DNA of 64,000 nucleotides. It comes from Lachnospiraceae bacterium. GTDB taxonomy: Bacteria; Bacillota; Clostridia; Lachnospirales; Lachnospiraceae. The DNA is taken from the NCBI GenBank assembly GCA_022766245.1, contig JALEPL010000002.1:1-64000 (forward strand), read 5' to 3'. Of this stretch, positions 9,987-18,859 are shown piece by piece. Within the stretch, counting starts at the first letter, position 1; each line of letters opens with the position of its first letter. The notes beneath the pieces are model-generated. The model was not told the DNA's origin and ran no database searches. It worked only from the letters and a program-made list of their open reading frames with translations. Position numbers and translations under genes: made by a program.

Positions 9987-10013
9987 GTATCTGTGAAGAT
10001 ACTGAACAGATAC
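9987..10013. repeat. Short dispersed hairpin repeat, copy A
   Basis: GTATCTGT (9987-9994) pairs with ACAGATAC (10006-10013) around the loop GAAGATACTGA. It belongs to the same family as copies at 15625, 27931, 27957, 35861 and 38434. It follows the stop codon of the hydrogenase-like gene by 6 nt. Confidence 0.7.
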
Positions 10014-10031
10014 TAAGAAATAAAGAAAGGA

Positions 10032-10064
10032 AGCCACGATGGAGAGTTCTCTATCGTGGCTTTT
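10032..10064. terminator. Terminator hairpin between convergent genes
   Basis: AGCCACGAT (10032-10040) pairs with ATCGTGGCT (10053-10061), with an inner GAGA/TCTC, followed by TTTT. It ends the hydrogenase-like transcript. On the other strand the A-run is short, so action on the minus strand is less certain. Confidence 0.75.
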
Positions 10065-10076
10065 GTATGTGTAGCC

Positions 10077-12680
10077 TTATTTGATATATTCGAGAAATCT
10101 TTCATGAAATAATTCGAATTCACGCAGTTCTTCCGCCGTGATACCATCCTTGCTATAAAGCGCTTTTTCCAATAAAGAGACGTACTTTGCCATATCCATC
10201 GAAACCGGCCAGAGGGAAATCAATTCCTCCGGTATATAGTTCTGCCAGAGAGACAGCTTCTGAGGATAGGAGAGATGTTTTTGATTATGTCTGCCACGAT
10301 GTGTTTTGTGATCATTTGGAAGATTTAATGAATTAGAAATTACATCTTTCTTTAATAATTTGAAAAAAAACTGTCGATACAGAATCCTGACAACCAGTCT
10401 ATAATTTCCCTCCTGATGGGCTTTTCTTAGCGTGAACTGTTCTCTCAGTCTGTAGAAAAGAGCCCGGATGGGATCGAACAGCAATAACAGAAGAAGTAGT
10501 AGCAGGAGCGGAAGAGACAGATGGCTGGTACTGGAGAAAAAGTCGGTAAAGGATGTGGCTGACTTTTTCGGAACTTCTGCCTGTGTCTCGTTCTGGGATT
10601 CTGTGGCATCAGATGCCAGAGAAAATAAACCGGAGAATACCTGCCAGAAATCTGACGTATCGGTGTAGTCACTTCCCGTGGATGGCGGTGTTACCTCTAC
10701 TGGAATCCATCCAAAACCTTCCTGATAGAGTTCAATCCAGGAGTGGGCATTTCCATCGGTAACATCCACAGTGACCACACCGGTCTCTCCAATGGGAGAA
10801 TCCCCTTCCAAGTATTCAGAATAGAGGGCATCCGTATTTTCTCCGTTTGCAATATCCGCAGGGCTGATGACGTATCCTTCCACATAGCGGGCGGGATATC
10901 CCATACGCCGAAGCAGCATGGTGCCGGCGGAGGCGAAGTGTACGCAGTATCCCCGGTTCTGTCTGGTAAGGAAATATTTGATAAAGTCAGCATTGTAAGG
11001 TGTGGTGCCAGGTGTCATACTGTAGGTGTAGTGGGTGTTGAAATAATCGGCAATTTTGTCTGCTGCATCCAGGGCATTTTCTGTGGGACCGATTTCGTCA
11101 ATGACCGCATCTAAGGCCTCGTTTAGATTAAGCGGAACCTGGCAGTACTGGGTTTGGCAGTATCCGCCATAAATCTGTTCGTATAAAAATTCCGAGGGAG
11201 AGATTAAGTCAGAAATCGATATGTTTTGATTGGATGAGGCTGGAGTGAGCGCAGCGAATAAGCTTTCATCTGTCAGAATCTCATTCACCATAGGATAGTA
11301 GGTGTAGGGGATGGTGGCACCTAGGGGGGAAGAGCCGGTGAGGATTCCGGCAGAGGAAGAAAGACCGGCTACAGCGGAATCCATGGTATAGTAGGGCATA
11401 TACGCATAGTCGGCATTTGCCCCCACATTGGTGACATCCATTTTGCCATACAGACTGTATGTGCCCTGTTTTTCATGATATTTGGAGAGAAGCATGGCCT
11501 CACGGAGGGAAAGGAAGTTTTGGAAATCTGCCTGTTTCTCCTGATCCAGGCGGTCAGTCATACTGTTTAGGAATGCATCCTGCTTCCGAAAGCTGGACCA
11601 GCTATTGTCTGCGTAATTTTCCCCCACAAAGGCGCGGAGATACACGGTTTCGTAGTTGTAGGGTGCGAACGTCACCTGAAGATCCGTCTCAAAGTCCGGT
11701 CGGACAGAGCTGACACCTCCCAGACGACCCTCTGCCAGACCGCCGGTGCTGTCATAACGATTCAATAAACCGGAGAGACCGCTTTGTACAAAGAGTGCTA
11801 CATATTCATCCGTCAGCTGTTTGACCCGGTTCGTGGCAGTGTGGGCATTGACACTTCGCTGTGCAATGGGATAGAAACCAAATAAAAAGATCAATGATAA
11901 AAGTGCAAAAATCAGACAGGTCTGCAGTAATACCTTTCCACTGATACGGTAGGTATGAATGTGCAGATTTTTTTTATAGGTCAGGCGGTATGTGTTGCGG
12001 TCTTTTGCTTTTTTGGGAATCTCATAGTGTTGAAATCGTCCCAACAGACCGATGGTCAGATAGGAGAAAACAAGGGGGGCAAAATAAAGAAAATGTGGAT
12101 AGCGGTTAATATAGATCCCCAGCATCAAAATGGGCGAAGTAAGAAGAATCGTACCCGTTACACTCATATGGGAGGAAATTACGATGTTTAGAATCAACGC
12201 AAAAACAAACCCCACATAGATGGCGGCCACGGTCACGGTCTGGTACACATCGGTATTGGCTACGGTTACATCACGGATACTGTCCATGTCAAAATATCCG
12301 GTATAGGCATCGTAAAGTATGGTGACAAAATTCTGGAATCCGCTGTTTGCCAAAAGACGGTTTCGGATAATGGAAAAGGTGAATCCCACAAAGATGACAG
12401 GATACAGGGTATAAAAAAGCATGCGGTTATAGTGCAAAAATCCAAGCAAAAAGCAGAATGCCAGCATTAGGAAGAAGAACAGTGGAATATTGTAGGATAT
12501 CTCAAAGGCATTTAACAAACCTCCTACCGATCCAAAGGTGGCACAAAAAATCAAAAATCCATGAATCAGACAGACAATCCCACGATGGAGCGTTACCTCC
12601 GTGGGACTGGTGGATAGATGATAACCGCTGGCTTCCATTGCTGCCGCCAGCCGGGCAGCCTGTTTTTTCTTAGCGGACAT
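10077..12680 (-). CDS. Transglutaminase-like membrane protein
   Basis: This protein of about 867 residues has roughly six membrane helices in the first 270 residues, a large extracytoplasmic region with a transglutaminase/protease-like core, one more helix (LPLLLLLLLLLLF) and a cytoplasmic tail. Catalytic residues are visible: Cys in NRGYCVHFASAGTMLLR, His in GNAHSWIELY, followed by GWIPVEVTP. Proteins of this type accompany MoxR and DUF58 genes; the joint function is not established but is thought to concern protein maturation or complex assembly at the envelope. ATG 12680 is preferred over 12701 because GGAGGG lies 7 nt before it. It overlaps the end of the DUF58 gene by 11 nt and is the last gene of the degV-moxR operon. 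Confidence 0.87.
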   Translation of the reverse strand: MSAKKKQAARLAAAMEASGYHLSTSPTEVTLHRGIVCLIHGFLIFCATFGSVGGLLNAFEISYNIPLFFFLMLAFCFLLGFLHYNRMLFYTLYPVIFVGFTFSIIRNRLLANSGFQNFVTILYDAYTGYFDMDSIRDVTVANTDVYQTVTVAAIYVGFVFALILNIVISSHMSVTGTILLTSPILMLGIYINRYPHFLYFAPLVFSYLTIGLLGRFQHYEIPKKAKDRNTYRLTYKKNLHIHTYRISGKVLLQTCLIFALLSLIFLFGFYPIAQRSVNAHTATNRVKQLTDEYVALFVQSGLSGLLNRYDSTGGLAEGRLGGVSSVRPDFETDLQVTFAPYNYETVYLRAFVGENYADNSWSSFRKQDAFLNSMTDRLDQEKQADFQNFLSLREAMLLSKYHEKQGTYSLYGKMDVTNVGANADYAYMPYYTMDSAVAGLSSSAGILTGSSPLGATIPYTYYPMVNEILTDESLFAALTPASSNQNISISDLISPSEFLYEQIYGGYCQTQYCQVPLNLNEALDAVIDEIGPTENALDAADKIADYFNTHYTYSMTPGTTPYNADFIKYFLTRQNRGYCVHFASAGTMLLRRMGYPARYVEGYVISPADIANGENTDALYSEYLEGDSPIGETGVVTVDVTDGNAHSWIELYQEGFGWIPVEVTPPSTGSDYTDTSDFWQVFSGLFSLASDATESQNETQAEVPKKSATSFTDFFSSTSHLSLPLLLLLLLLLLFDPIRALFYRLREQFTLRKAHQEGNYRLVVRILYRQFFFKLLKKDVISNSLNLPNDHKTHRGRHNQKHLSYPQKLSLWQNYIPEELISLWPVSMDMAKYVSLLEKALYSKDGITAEELREFELFHERFLEYIK

Positions 12681-13698
12681 GGATTCCCTCCTGTGTGACA
12701 TGTAGTACAGTTCCCTTTAATATTTCCGATGCCTGGAATTTCTCATAGGCCAGATCTGGATCCCGATAAGGTGTTTCATAGCAGATCTGGGAAAATGCAT
12801 CGTGGAGCATTTCCTGGTTCTGAATCTGGAATGAAATAAAATCATCTTTTAATATACTATATATACATAAGAAAAATGGCTCTCCCAGATGCAACAACTC
12901 CATGCAGGAACCATATGCATGCTCCAGTGTGTGATCCAGCGCATGATTTTGATCGGTCTCATCCCCAGCATATAATTCCATCAAAAGGATGAAACAGTGG
13001 GAGGCACTGGCACCGTATTCCTTTACCATCCACTGATTCAGCTTGGTGGAAAGCTTCCAGTGAATCTGCTGCATGCGGTCACCAGGGATATATTCCCGGA
13101 TATTGGTGACATCTCCGGTGACTAAGCCACGTCCCTGTGTCTCATCGAATTCGTCAAAGCCCTCGGAATAATAGCTGTCCGGAAGCTCTGTTTTCTCGTG
13201 GGTCTGGGGAAAAATGGTGATCTGCGTGTGGGCTGTTGAATGGTAGTGGAATCGGAAAAGATGCAGGAAATCCCAGGCATCGTAACACTCCAAAGCAATC
13301 TGATAACCGCCCAGTTTTCCGAAAGTGACGGGAAAGCTTTTCTCACTGGTGGAGTGGGAAGTTACTGGCACTGCGATGCGTTCCCGGTCTGCGTTCCGGT
13401 AAAAGGAAGACTCGATGTGTAAGGTCAGAGAAAGCTCCAGAAGAGGAAAAATGCTGGGATTTTCGATTTTCAGTACCAAAGGAACCGGTATGTCACGCAG
13501 ACTTTCCGTGGTTTTGACCGATACACTGACCGAAAGCTGCGACATCACATACCGACAGATGTAGTAGGATGCAAAGGGCAAAAACAACAGCAAAAGGCAG
13601 GCAAACACAAAGAAAGGCTGACGGTAGAATACAGCCAGCAGTGCCATGATGAGGAATAAAACCAGATATTTTGCAAAACTGAGAAGTCGCAGAATCAT
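12670..13698 (-). CDS. DUF58 domain protein
   Basis: Two hydrophobic helices near the N-terminus (about residues 8-50) are followed by a soluble region and the DUF58 signature REYIPGDRMQQIHWKLS. DUF58 proteins carry a von Willebrand A-like fold and are encoded next to MoxR AAA+ ATPases, as here. The role is presumed to be a partner or client recruiter for MoxR. ATG 13698 is favoured over GTG 13704 because GAGGTG precedes it by about 5 nt. It lies between moxR and the transglutaminase gene with close or overlapping junctions, so the genes are translationally coupled. Confidence 0.87.
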   Translation of the reverse strand: MILRLLSFAKYLVLFLIMALLAVFYRQPFFVFACLLLLFLPFASYYICRYVMSQLSVSVSVKTTESLRDIPVPLVLKIENPSIFPLLELSLTLHIESSFYRNADRERIAVPVTSHSTSEKSFPVTFGKLGGYQIALECYDAWDFLHLFRFHYHSTAHTQITIFPQTHEKTELPDSYYSEGFDEFDETQGRGLVTGDVTNIREYIPGDRMQQIHWKLSTKLNQWMVKEYGASASHCFILLMELYAGDETDQNHALDHTLEHAYGSCMELLHLGEPFFLCIYSILKDDFISFQIQNQEMLHDAFSQICYETPYRDPDLAYEKFQASEILKGTVLHVTQEGIHVR

Positions 13699-13721
13699 AA
13701 GCACCTCACCTCATTCCAGAT

Positions 13722-14651
13722 TCAGGAAAGCTTTGGCATGGGAATCTGCCGGGTAATCTGTGTCAGAATCTCGGAGATTGTCATGCCGGAAGCCTTGGCT
13801 CTGGTACTGATCAGAATCCGGTGGTTGCAGACGCTGTCAAATACAGCCAGCACATCCTCCGGTGTAACAAAGTTACGGTCTGATAAAAAGGCATGTCCCT
13901 TAGCCATTTTTAGCAGAGCCATACTGCCTCGGGGACTGATGCCCTGGGTGATGAACTCGCTGTGCCGGGAAGCTTCTGTCAGGTCCACAACATAGCGACA
14001 GAGGGCTTCATCCGCATAGACCTGTGCCGTTTTTTCCTGCATGGCGGACAGCTCCTCCAAGGTCAGAACCTCCTGTACAGTATTCATCTGTTCAGAGGAA
14101 TGCCCCATTAAGAGCCTTGTGGCACTCTCGGTATCCGGATAACCCAGACTCAGCCGCACAAAGAAACGATCCAGCTGAGAGTCTGGCAGCTTCTGGGTAC
14201 CGCTGGCTCCTACGGGATTTTGTGTGGCAATGACAAAGAAGGGAGAGGGAAGGTCCCGGGTGACACCATCCACGGTGACCCGGTGCTCCTCCATAACCTC
14301 CAACAGAGCAGATTGTGTTTTCGGTGAGGTTCGGTTGATCTCGTCAGCCAGAAACAGATTGGTAAATATAGAACCCGGATGGAAAGCAAATTCGCTTGTT
14401 TTGGATTCATACATGTTAAAGCCTAATATATCGCTGGGCAAAACATCCGGAGTAAACTGCATTCTGCAATAGGACATGGACAGCGTCTTTGACAGGGCGA
14501 GAGCCAGTGTGGTCTTGCCCACACCGGGTATATCCTCCAGCAGAATGTGTCCGCCTGCCAGCAGAGTGGTCAGAACCAGATCAATTGCAGAATCTTTTCC
14601 CTGCAGAACCTTTTTTATTTCTTCTTTTACCTGTGCAAGCTTTGCATTCAT
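13722..14651 (-). CDS. MoxR-family AAA+ ATPase
   Basis: This is a cytoplasmic AAA+ ATPase of 309 residues. Walker A is EDIPGVGKTTLA and Walker B is FLADEINRTSPKTQSALLEVMEE, followed by the sensor region FVIATQNPVG and the conserved LDRFFVRLSLGYP segment. MoxR ATPases act as chaperone-like remodelers for maturation of metalloenzymes or complexes. The DUF58 and transglutaminase genes downstream form the standard trio. The gene starts about 20 nt after degV, so one promoter in front of degV probably drives all four. Confidence 0.93.
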   Translation of the reverse strand: MNAKLAQVKEEIKKVLQGKDSAIDLVLTTLLAGGHILLEDIPGVGKTTLALALSKTLSMSYCRMQFTPDVLPSDILGFNMYESKTSEFAFHPGSIFTNLFLADEINRTSPKTQSALLEVMEEHRVTVDGVTRDLPSPFFVIATQNPVGASGTQKLPDSQLDRFFVRLSLGYPDTESATRLLMGHSSEQMNTVQEVLTLEELSAMQEKTAQVYADEALCRYVVDLTEASRHSEFITQGISPRGSMALLKMAKGHAFLSDRNFVTPEDVLAVFDSVCNHRILISTRAKASGMTISEILTQITRQIPMPKLS

Positions 14652-14671
14652 GCGTTCGCATCCTCCATATT

Positions 14672-15544
14672 TTAGCGGTAATCTCCCAGATAAAACAGTG
14701 CGATGGTACCCGGACCGGAATGTGCTCCGATGGTAGAACCCACGTAGTTAATCAAAAAGCTGTCAATGCCGAAACGGAGCTTAATCTGATCTGCTACAAA
14801 CTGAGCATCCTCCACGCTGTCACCGTGGCTGATAAACACAATGTCATTTTTGTCGGCATAGCTTCCCATCTGCTGTTCCATGCTGTCTACCAGTGCTAGC
14901 AGGGATTTCTTTCTGCCGCGCACCTTTGACAGAGGAATCAGGTGTCCGTCGTTATCTACATGCAAAATAGGCTTGATGCTGGCAATGGTTCCCAAAAAAG
15001 CAGCGGTTTTGGATACCCGGCCGCCCCGATACAGATGGAACAGATTGTCTACGGTAAAATTGTGCACGATGTGAAGCTTTATATCCTCCACAAACTGAGC
15101 GGTTTCTTCCAGAGAGGCTCCCGCTTCCTTTTTTTGCAAAGCCTTGTGGATCAGAAGTCCCTCGCCCAAAGAGGCACACAGGGAATCAATCACCAGAATT
15201 TTGTGTGGGAATCCCTCTTCCTCCAGCTCCTGTGCAGCCATTCTTGCACTGTTGTAGCTGCCACTGAGTCCACTGGAAAATGCGACATGTAAAATGTCGC
15301 AGTTCCCTTCTGTGGCCCATTTGGTAAAAAGCTCCCTGGCGATTTCCGGGTTAACCTGCGAGGTTGTGGGCATAGAGCCGTCCCTCATTTTCTGATAGAA
15401 TTCCTTTACATCCATGGGATGTTCCCAGTCGTATGTCACACCTTCTAATGTATAAGTCAGCGACATAATTCCCAGATGATGTTCCGCTACATAATCTGCG
15501 GGAAGATCCGCAGTGGTATCTGTGGTAATCATAAAATCAGCCAT
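14672..15544 (-). CDS. DegV family fatty-acid-binding protein
   Basis: This cytoplasmic DegV/FakB-type protein of 290 residues would bind a fatty acid for phosphorylation by a FakA kinase. The signature PTTSQVNPE and the ligand-site motif SSGLSGSYNSARMA are present, as is the C-terminal GPGTIALFYLG segment. No FakA (DAK2 domain) gene is nearby, so the partner must lie elsewhere. It is first gene of the minus-strand operon. Its leader carries composite repeat B. Confidence 0.9.
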   Translation of the reverse strand: MADFMITTDTTADLPADYVAEHHLGIMSLTYTLEGVTYDWEHPMDVKEFYQKMRDGSMPTTSQVNPEIARELFTKWATEGNCDILHVAFSSGLSGSYNSARMAAQELEEEGFPHKILVIDSLCASLGEGLLIHKALQKKEAGASLEETAQFVEDIKLHIVHNFTVDNLFHLYRGGRVSKTAAFLGTIASIKPILHVDNDGHLIPLSKVRGRKKSLLALVDSMEQQMGSYADKNDIVFISHGDSVEDAQFVADQIKLRFGIDSFLINYVGSTIGAHSGPGTIALFYLGDYR

Positions 15545-15590
15545 AATGCCCTCCTAAAAGATAGTAACCACTTAAGCAAAAAGTATGCTT

Positions 15591-15650
15591 CAAAGCAGTG
15601 ATTTTGCAAATGGGTTTGCGAATCGTATCTGTGAAGTACGGAACAGATAC
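15591..15650. repeat. Composite hairpin repeat, copy B
   Basis: The right part (15625-15650) is the short hairpin GTATCTGT/ACAGATAC with loop GAAGTACGGA. The left part (CAAAGCAGTG, ATTTTGC, GGGTTTGCG) matches the reverse complement of 35888-35919 nearly base for base, so both carry the same larger two-part element in opposite orientations. Here it lies in the 5' leader of the degV operon, transcribed on the minus strand. Confidence 0.65.
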
Positions 15651-15659
15651 ATTTATTGT

Positions 15660-15689
15660 ATTATATCATAAACTTTAGTGCTCTGGCAA
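15660..15689 (-). promoter_or_regulatory. Promoter of the degV-moxR operon
   Basis: On the minus strand TTGCCA (15689-15684) and TATAAT (15665-15660) are separated by 18 nt. Transcription would begin near 15652 and run straight into the hairpin of repeat B. Confidence 0.65.
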
Positions 15690-15697
15690 AAAAACTC

Positions 15698-15726
15698 TTG
15701 CAATTTGAGTAAAAAGGTAGTAATAT
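15698..15726 (+). promoter_or_regulatory. Promoter of the pilus-like locus
   Basis: TTGCAA (15698-15703) and TAATAT (15721-15726) are separated by 17 nt. The promoter is back to back with the degV promoter, 8 nt apart, so a shared regulator is possible. The leader that follows has a small stem GTCAG/CTGAC near 15752-15772. Confidence 0.55.
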
Positions 15727-15806
15727 TCAAATCATCTTTTTTATCTTTTTGGTCAGGAAGTTCATTCTGACATTTTCCCAATGAAGACTTTTTAGGAGGA
15801 ATTCTT

Positions 15807-15980
15807 TTGAAGGAAATATTTGAACAATACGGCGGTGTGATCGTGACTGTAATCGCTATTGTGGCACTGGCTGCCATGATTACGGCTATCATGGGAAACG
15901 GAAACAGTGGTCCGGTCTATAATGCATTTCAGGGATTGATTGACAATTTTACAACCAATGCCGGTCTGCCCACTCCATAG
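15807..15980 (+). CDS. Small pilin-like membrane peptide 1 (57 residues)
   Basis: A TTG start at 15807 lies 6 nt after TAGGAGGA. The product is 57 residues: a short polar start (MKEIFEQYGG), one hydrophobic helix (VIVTVIAIVALAAMITAIMG) and a polar tail. The segment E-x-Y-G followed by a helix recurs in the products at 18729, 18860 and 19014. The position directly before a secretion ATPase gene and the size suggest a major pilin-like subunit, but no G-x-x-x-x-E prepilin cleavage site is visible, so this is not a standard type IV or Flp pilin. It matches no family I can name; the role is inferred from context. Confidence 0.72.
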   Translation: MKEIFEQYGGVIVTVIAIVALAAMITAIMGNGNSGPVYNAFQGLIDNFTTNAGLPTP

Positions 15981-15991
15981 GAGGGATTGCA

Positions 15992-17068
15992 TTGGAAAAA
16001 TTGGATATTGGAATCCGCATGGAGCCGGAGTATTTCGGCCCGTTGTGGCGTTATGTGAAGGATCCGAAGATCACAGATGTGGACTATAACGGACATCAGC
16101 TTTGGATTACGGATGTGGAAAATGAGCGGTATCTGGTGGAGCGTTCCGGTATCACGGAGAAGTTCGTGGAGCAGTTTTCCCACCGCATTGCCAATGAGGT
16201 GAGTAAGCCTTTTAACAAAAAGTGCAACTTATTAGAGGCGGAGACGGATATGCTTCGCATCAGCATCATCCATGAGTCTGTGGCAGTGTCGGGGCGCAGT
16301 ATCTGTATTCGTAAGTCGCCGCCGGTGCTTCGTATGGAGGTGCAGGATATGGTGGAATCGGAGTATTGTGCCCTGCCGGTGTTAGAGCTGCTGGTGAATT
16401 GTGTACAGGCAAAAATGAATTTTGTCTTTTGTGGAGAACCGGGGGTAGGGAAAACAGAATGTGCAAAATTCTTTTCCCAGTTTATCCCTGCCGGAGAGCG
16501 TGTCATCACCATTGAAGATAATCCGGAGTGGCATTATGGGCGCATCAATCCGGAGAAGGATTGCGTGGAGCTTAGAATCGGACCGGACTTTGATTACACC
16601 AAGGCGATTAAGACCTGTCTGAGGCAGAACCCGTCCTGGATCATGCTGTCTGAGGCCAGATCCACGGAGGTGAAATCCCTGCTGGAATGCTGGTCCACAG
16701 GAATTCGGGGATTTACCACACTCCATACGGATGATGTGAGAAAGATACCGGATCGTATTTTGAACATGATGGAGAGCCGGATGGATGCGGATCGTATGGA
16801 GAACGATGTGTACAGCTATGTGGATGTGGGTATTCTGCTCCGCAGAAAACAGAGGCCGGATGGAAGAATTTATCGCTATATTGATCAGGCCTGTTTCTTT
16901 TTGCGGGAGGATAAAAAAAATCAGATTTATATGCTGGTGCAGGATGGCTGTATGCTGATGCGGGAATTGCCGGTAGCACTGACGGAACGCCTGCAGCGTC
17001 GCGGCATAAAGGATCCTTACTGCAACGCACAGATTCGACAGAAACTGGAGGGTGTCTATGAAGCATAA
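15992..17068 (+). CDS. TadA/CpaF-like secretion ATPase
   Basis: This is a cytoplasmic hexameric-type ATPase of the type II/IV secretion superfamily, 358 residues. Walker A is GEPGVGKT (about residue 150). An Asp box follows (VITIEDNPEWHYG), then a Walker B-like segment (NPSWIMLSEARSTEV) and a His-box region (GIRGFTTLHTDD). The N-terminal region is shorter than in typical CpaF and the Walker A is less canonical than the usual GGTGSGKTT, so it is a divergent branch. The TTG start is supported by GGAGGG 6 nt upstream. It would power assembly or export of the small peptides encoded around it. Only one ATPase is present, as in Tad systems. Confidence 0.85.
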   Translation: MEKLDIGIRMEPEYFGPLWRYVKDPKITDVDYNGHQLWITDVENERYLVERSGITEKFVEQFSHRIANEVSKPFNKKCNLLEAETDMLRISIIHESVAVSGRSICIRKSPPVLRMEVQDMVESEYCALPVLELLVNCVQAKMNFVFCGEPGVGKTECAKFFSQFIPAGERVITIEDNPEWHYGRINPEKDCVELRIGPDFDYTKAIKTCLRQNPSWIMLSEARSTEVKSLLECWSTGIRGFTTLHTDDVRKIPDRILNMMESRMDADRMENDVYSYVDVGILLRRKQRPDGRIYRYIDQACFFLREDKKNQIYMLVQDGCMLMRELPVALTERLQRRGIKDPYCNAQIRQKLEGVYEA

Positions 17069-18323
17069 GTCATTGGTAAAGAATCTTCTGGCGGCATTGG
17101 CGTTGATTATGACGTCAGGATTTATTTTGCAGATGAAGTGGTACAGCATATTAATGGCGGTTCTGTTTTATCTGATTCTGTTACCGAAGTGGGAAAAGAG
17201 GAAACAGGAAGCCCTGCTTCAGCAGCAGAGATTGGAAGAGGCCACTCTTTACATGGAACAGCTTTTATATGCGTTTCAGCAAAATCAGCAAATTTTGTCC
17301 TCGCTGGAGGATGTTTATCCACTGTTTCACCCGGGTCGTATGAAGGAGTGTATCAAGGGTGCAATCAGCCGGATGAAGGCGGAGCATGATGCCACAGGAA
17401 GAGAAGCACTGGGGATTATTGAAAAAGAGTATGACTGTGACAGGCTTCGTCAGATTCATACTTATCTGTTGCATGTGGAACAGTATGGAGGAGATTTTTC
17501 GGATACCATAGAATATCTGCTGAATGATGTACATCAGTACATGGAGCGGGTACAGCTGTATCAGGAAGACTGTAAGAATTACCGGAGAAATGTATGGATT
17601 GCGGTGATTTTGTCTGTGGTAATCTGTGGAATCACTAATGCACTGTTGCCCGGTGACCTGGAGGTGGCAGGTCTGGCAGTCTGTCAGGGAGCAGCAGTGA
17701 TTATGCTGTGTATCGATATGCTGCTTTGCAGGAGAACACTGGCAAGAACTTCAAAGGATTGGCTAAAGAGCGGTGATATGGAAAATCAGACAGAGTGGGA
17801 AAAGCATTACATGGATTATAAGAACAACCGTGGATTAGCAGGGTTGCTTTATCGGAAAAGCCTGAAAAAGAAGCTGCAGATGGCGTTCCCTCACTGGCTG
17901 ATGGAGATAGCCCTGTTACTGCAGACCGAGAATGTCCAGGTCGCCATGCATAAGACCAGACAGACGGCACCGGCAGTGCTTCGCCCTGCCATAGGAGAAT
18001 TGGTGGAACAGCTGAATCAGAATCCGGAGAGCATTCAGCCCTATATGAGTTTTTTGGAGGAATTTCATATTCCGGATGTGACATCTGCCATGCGGATGCT
18101 GTATGCGCTTTCCACAGGAGGCTATGGTGACAGCAATCAGCAGCTTTCCCAGATTATGCTGCGAAACCAGGAACTTTTGGATAAGGCAGAGCGCAGCAAA
18201 AACGAGGATTCCCTGGCGGGAATGTATGCGCTCTTTCTGGCACCGGCTCTGACCGGAGCTGGCAAAATGCTGGTGGATATGACCATGTTTTTAGTGGTCT
18301 TTATGACACAAATGCGGATGTAA
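17058..18323 (+). CDS. TadB/TadC-like inner-membrane platform protein
   Basis: This protein of 421 residues has two hydrophobic helices near the N-terminus (about 10-45), a cytoplasmic helical region, a helix pair around 175-220 and a last pair at the C-terminus (ALFLAPALTGAGKMLVDMTMFLVVFM). This layout fits the type II secretion F / TadB-TadC family that forms the membrane platform acted on by the ATPase. Standard Tad loci have two such genes; only one is seen here, with weak sequence signature. ATG 17058 has GGAGG about 6 nt before it and overlaps the ATPase stop codon by 11 nt, showing translational coupling. Confidence 0.72.
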   Translation: MKHKSLVKNLLAALALIMTSGFILQMKWYSILMAVLFYLILLPKWEKRKQEALLQQQRLEEATLYMEQLLYAFQQNQQILSSLEDVYPLFHPGRMKECIKGAISRMKAEHDATGREALGIIEKEYDCDRLRQIHTYLLHVEQYGGDFSDTIEYLLNDVHQYMERVQLYQEDCKNYRRNVWIAVILSVVICGITNALLPGDLEVAGLAVCQGAAVIMLCIDMLLCRRTLARTSKDWLKSGDMENQTEWEKHYMDYKNNRGLAGLLYRKSLKKKLQMAFPHWLMEIALLLQTENVQVAMHKTRQTAPAVLRPAIGELVEQLNQNPESIQPYMSFLEEFHIPDVTSAMRMLYALSTGGYGDSNQQLSQIMLRNQELLDKAERSKNEDSLAGMYALFLAPALTGAGKMLVDMTMFLVVFMTQMRM

Positions 18324-18352
18324 AGATGGATACTTATTGACGGAGGAAGGCT

Positions 18353-18724
18353 ATGGAGCAGATTATCAAAACCTATCTGGGTATTTTCCTGATTCTGCTG
18401 CTGACGGTTACCGGTATCGGAATCGTGGCAGCGGAGGTGGAGGTGACCCGGGCAAGGGAATTTAAATCCGATGTGATCATAGAAATGGAGAACAGTAACT
18501 ATAACGTAAATGTGCTGAATGCCTGTATGGAACAGGCGGGAGCGATTGGATATGATTTGAAAGTGACGCTTTATGGAAAGGATGGAACAGCGGTGGATTA
18601 TACGCCGGGAGTTACCCTTCCTGATGGGGGGATCACCTTTGCAGAGGTTGTGCTTTACTATTCTTATCGAACCGGTCCTTTTGGAGACCTGATGCAGCAC
18701 AGTATCAGAGGATATGGAAGGTGA
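18353..18724 (+). CDS. Single-pass minor-pilin-like protein (123 residues)
   Basis: An N-terminal hydrophobic helix (about residues 8-30, TYLGIFLILLLTVTGIGIVAAE) is followed by a compact soluble domain of about 90 residues that is rich in short strands (YDLKVTLYGKDG) and contains one Cys. The layout is that of TadE-like or minor pilin proteins, but no family signature is clear. AGGAGG lies before the ATG at 18353. It sits 29 nt after the platform gene and 4 nt before the next small peptide gene, inside the operon. The function is inferred only from context. Confidence 0.7.
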   Translation: MEQIIKTYLGIFLILLLTVTGIGIVAAEVEVTRAREFKSDVIIEMENSNYNVNVLNACMEQAGAIGYDLKVTLYGKDGTAVDYTPGVTLPDGGITFAEVVLYYSYRTGPFGDLMQHSIRGYGR

Positions 18725-18728
18725 TGAA

Positions 18729-18833
18729 ATGAGAAATCTATTGGAGGATTACGGACAGGCAATTCTTTGCGTGGTGGCTGGAAGTGCAGTAATCGCCATG
18801 GCATGGAGAATGCTGGATTATATTAGTGTTTGA
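18729..18833 (+). CDS. Small pilin-like membrane peptide 2 (34 residues)
   Basis: This is a 34-residue frame starting at ATG 18729, 4 nt after the previous stop, with the ribosome site GGAAGGTGAT in the end of that gene. The product is a short polar start (MRNLLEDYGQ), one hydrophobic helix (AILCVVAGSAVIAMAW) and the tail RMLDYISV. The E-D-Y-G segment before the helix matches the neighbours at 15807, 18860 and 19014, which argues for a real gene despite its size. Confidence 0.62.
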   Translation: MRNLLEDYGQAILCVVAGSAVIAMAWRMLDYISV

Positions 18834-18859
18834 GGAATCGATAAAAAGGAGTGATGCGA

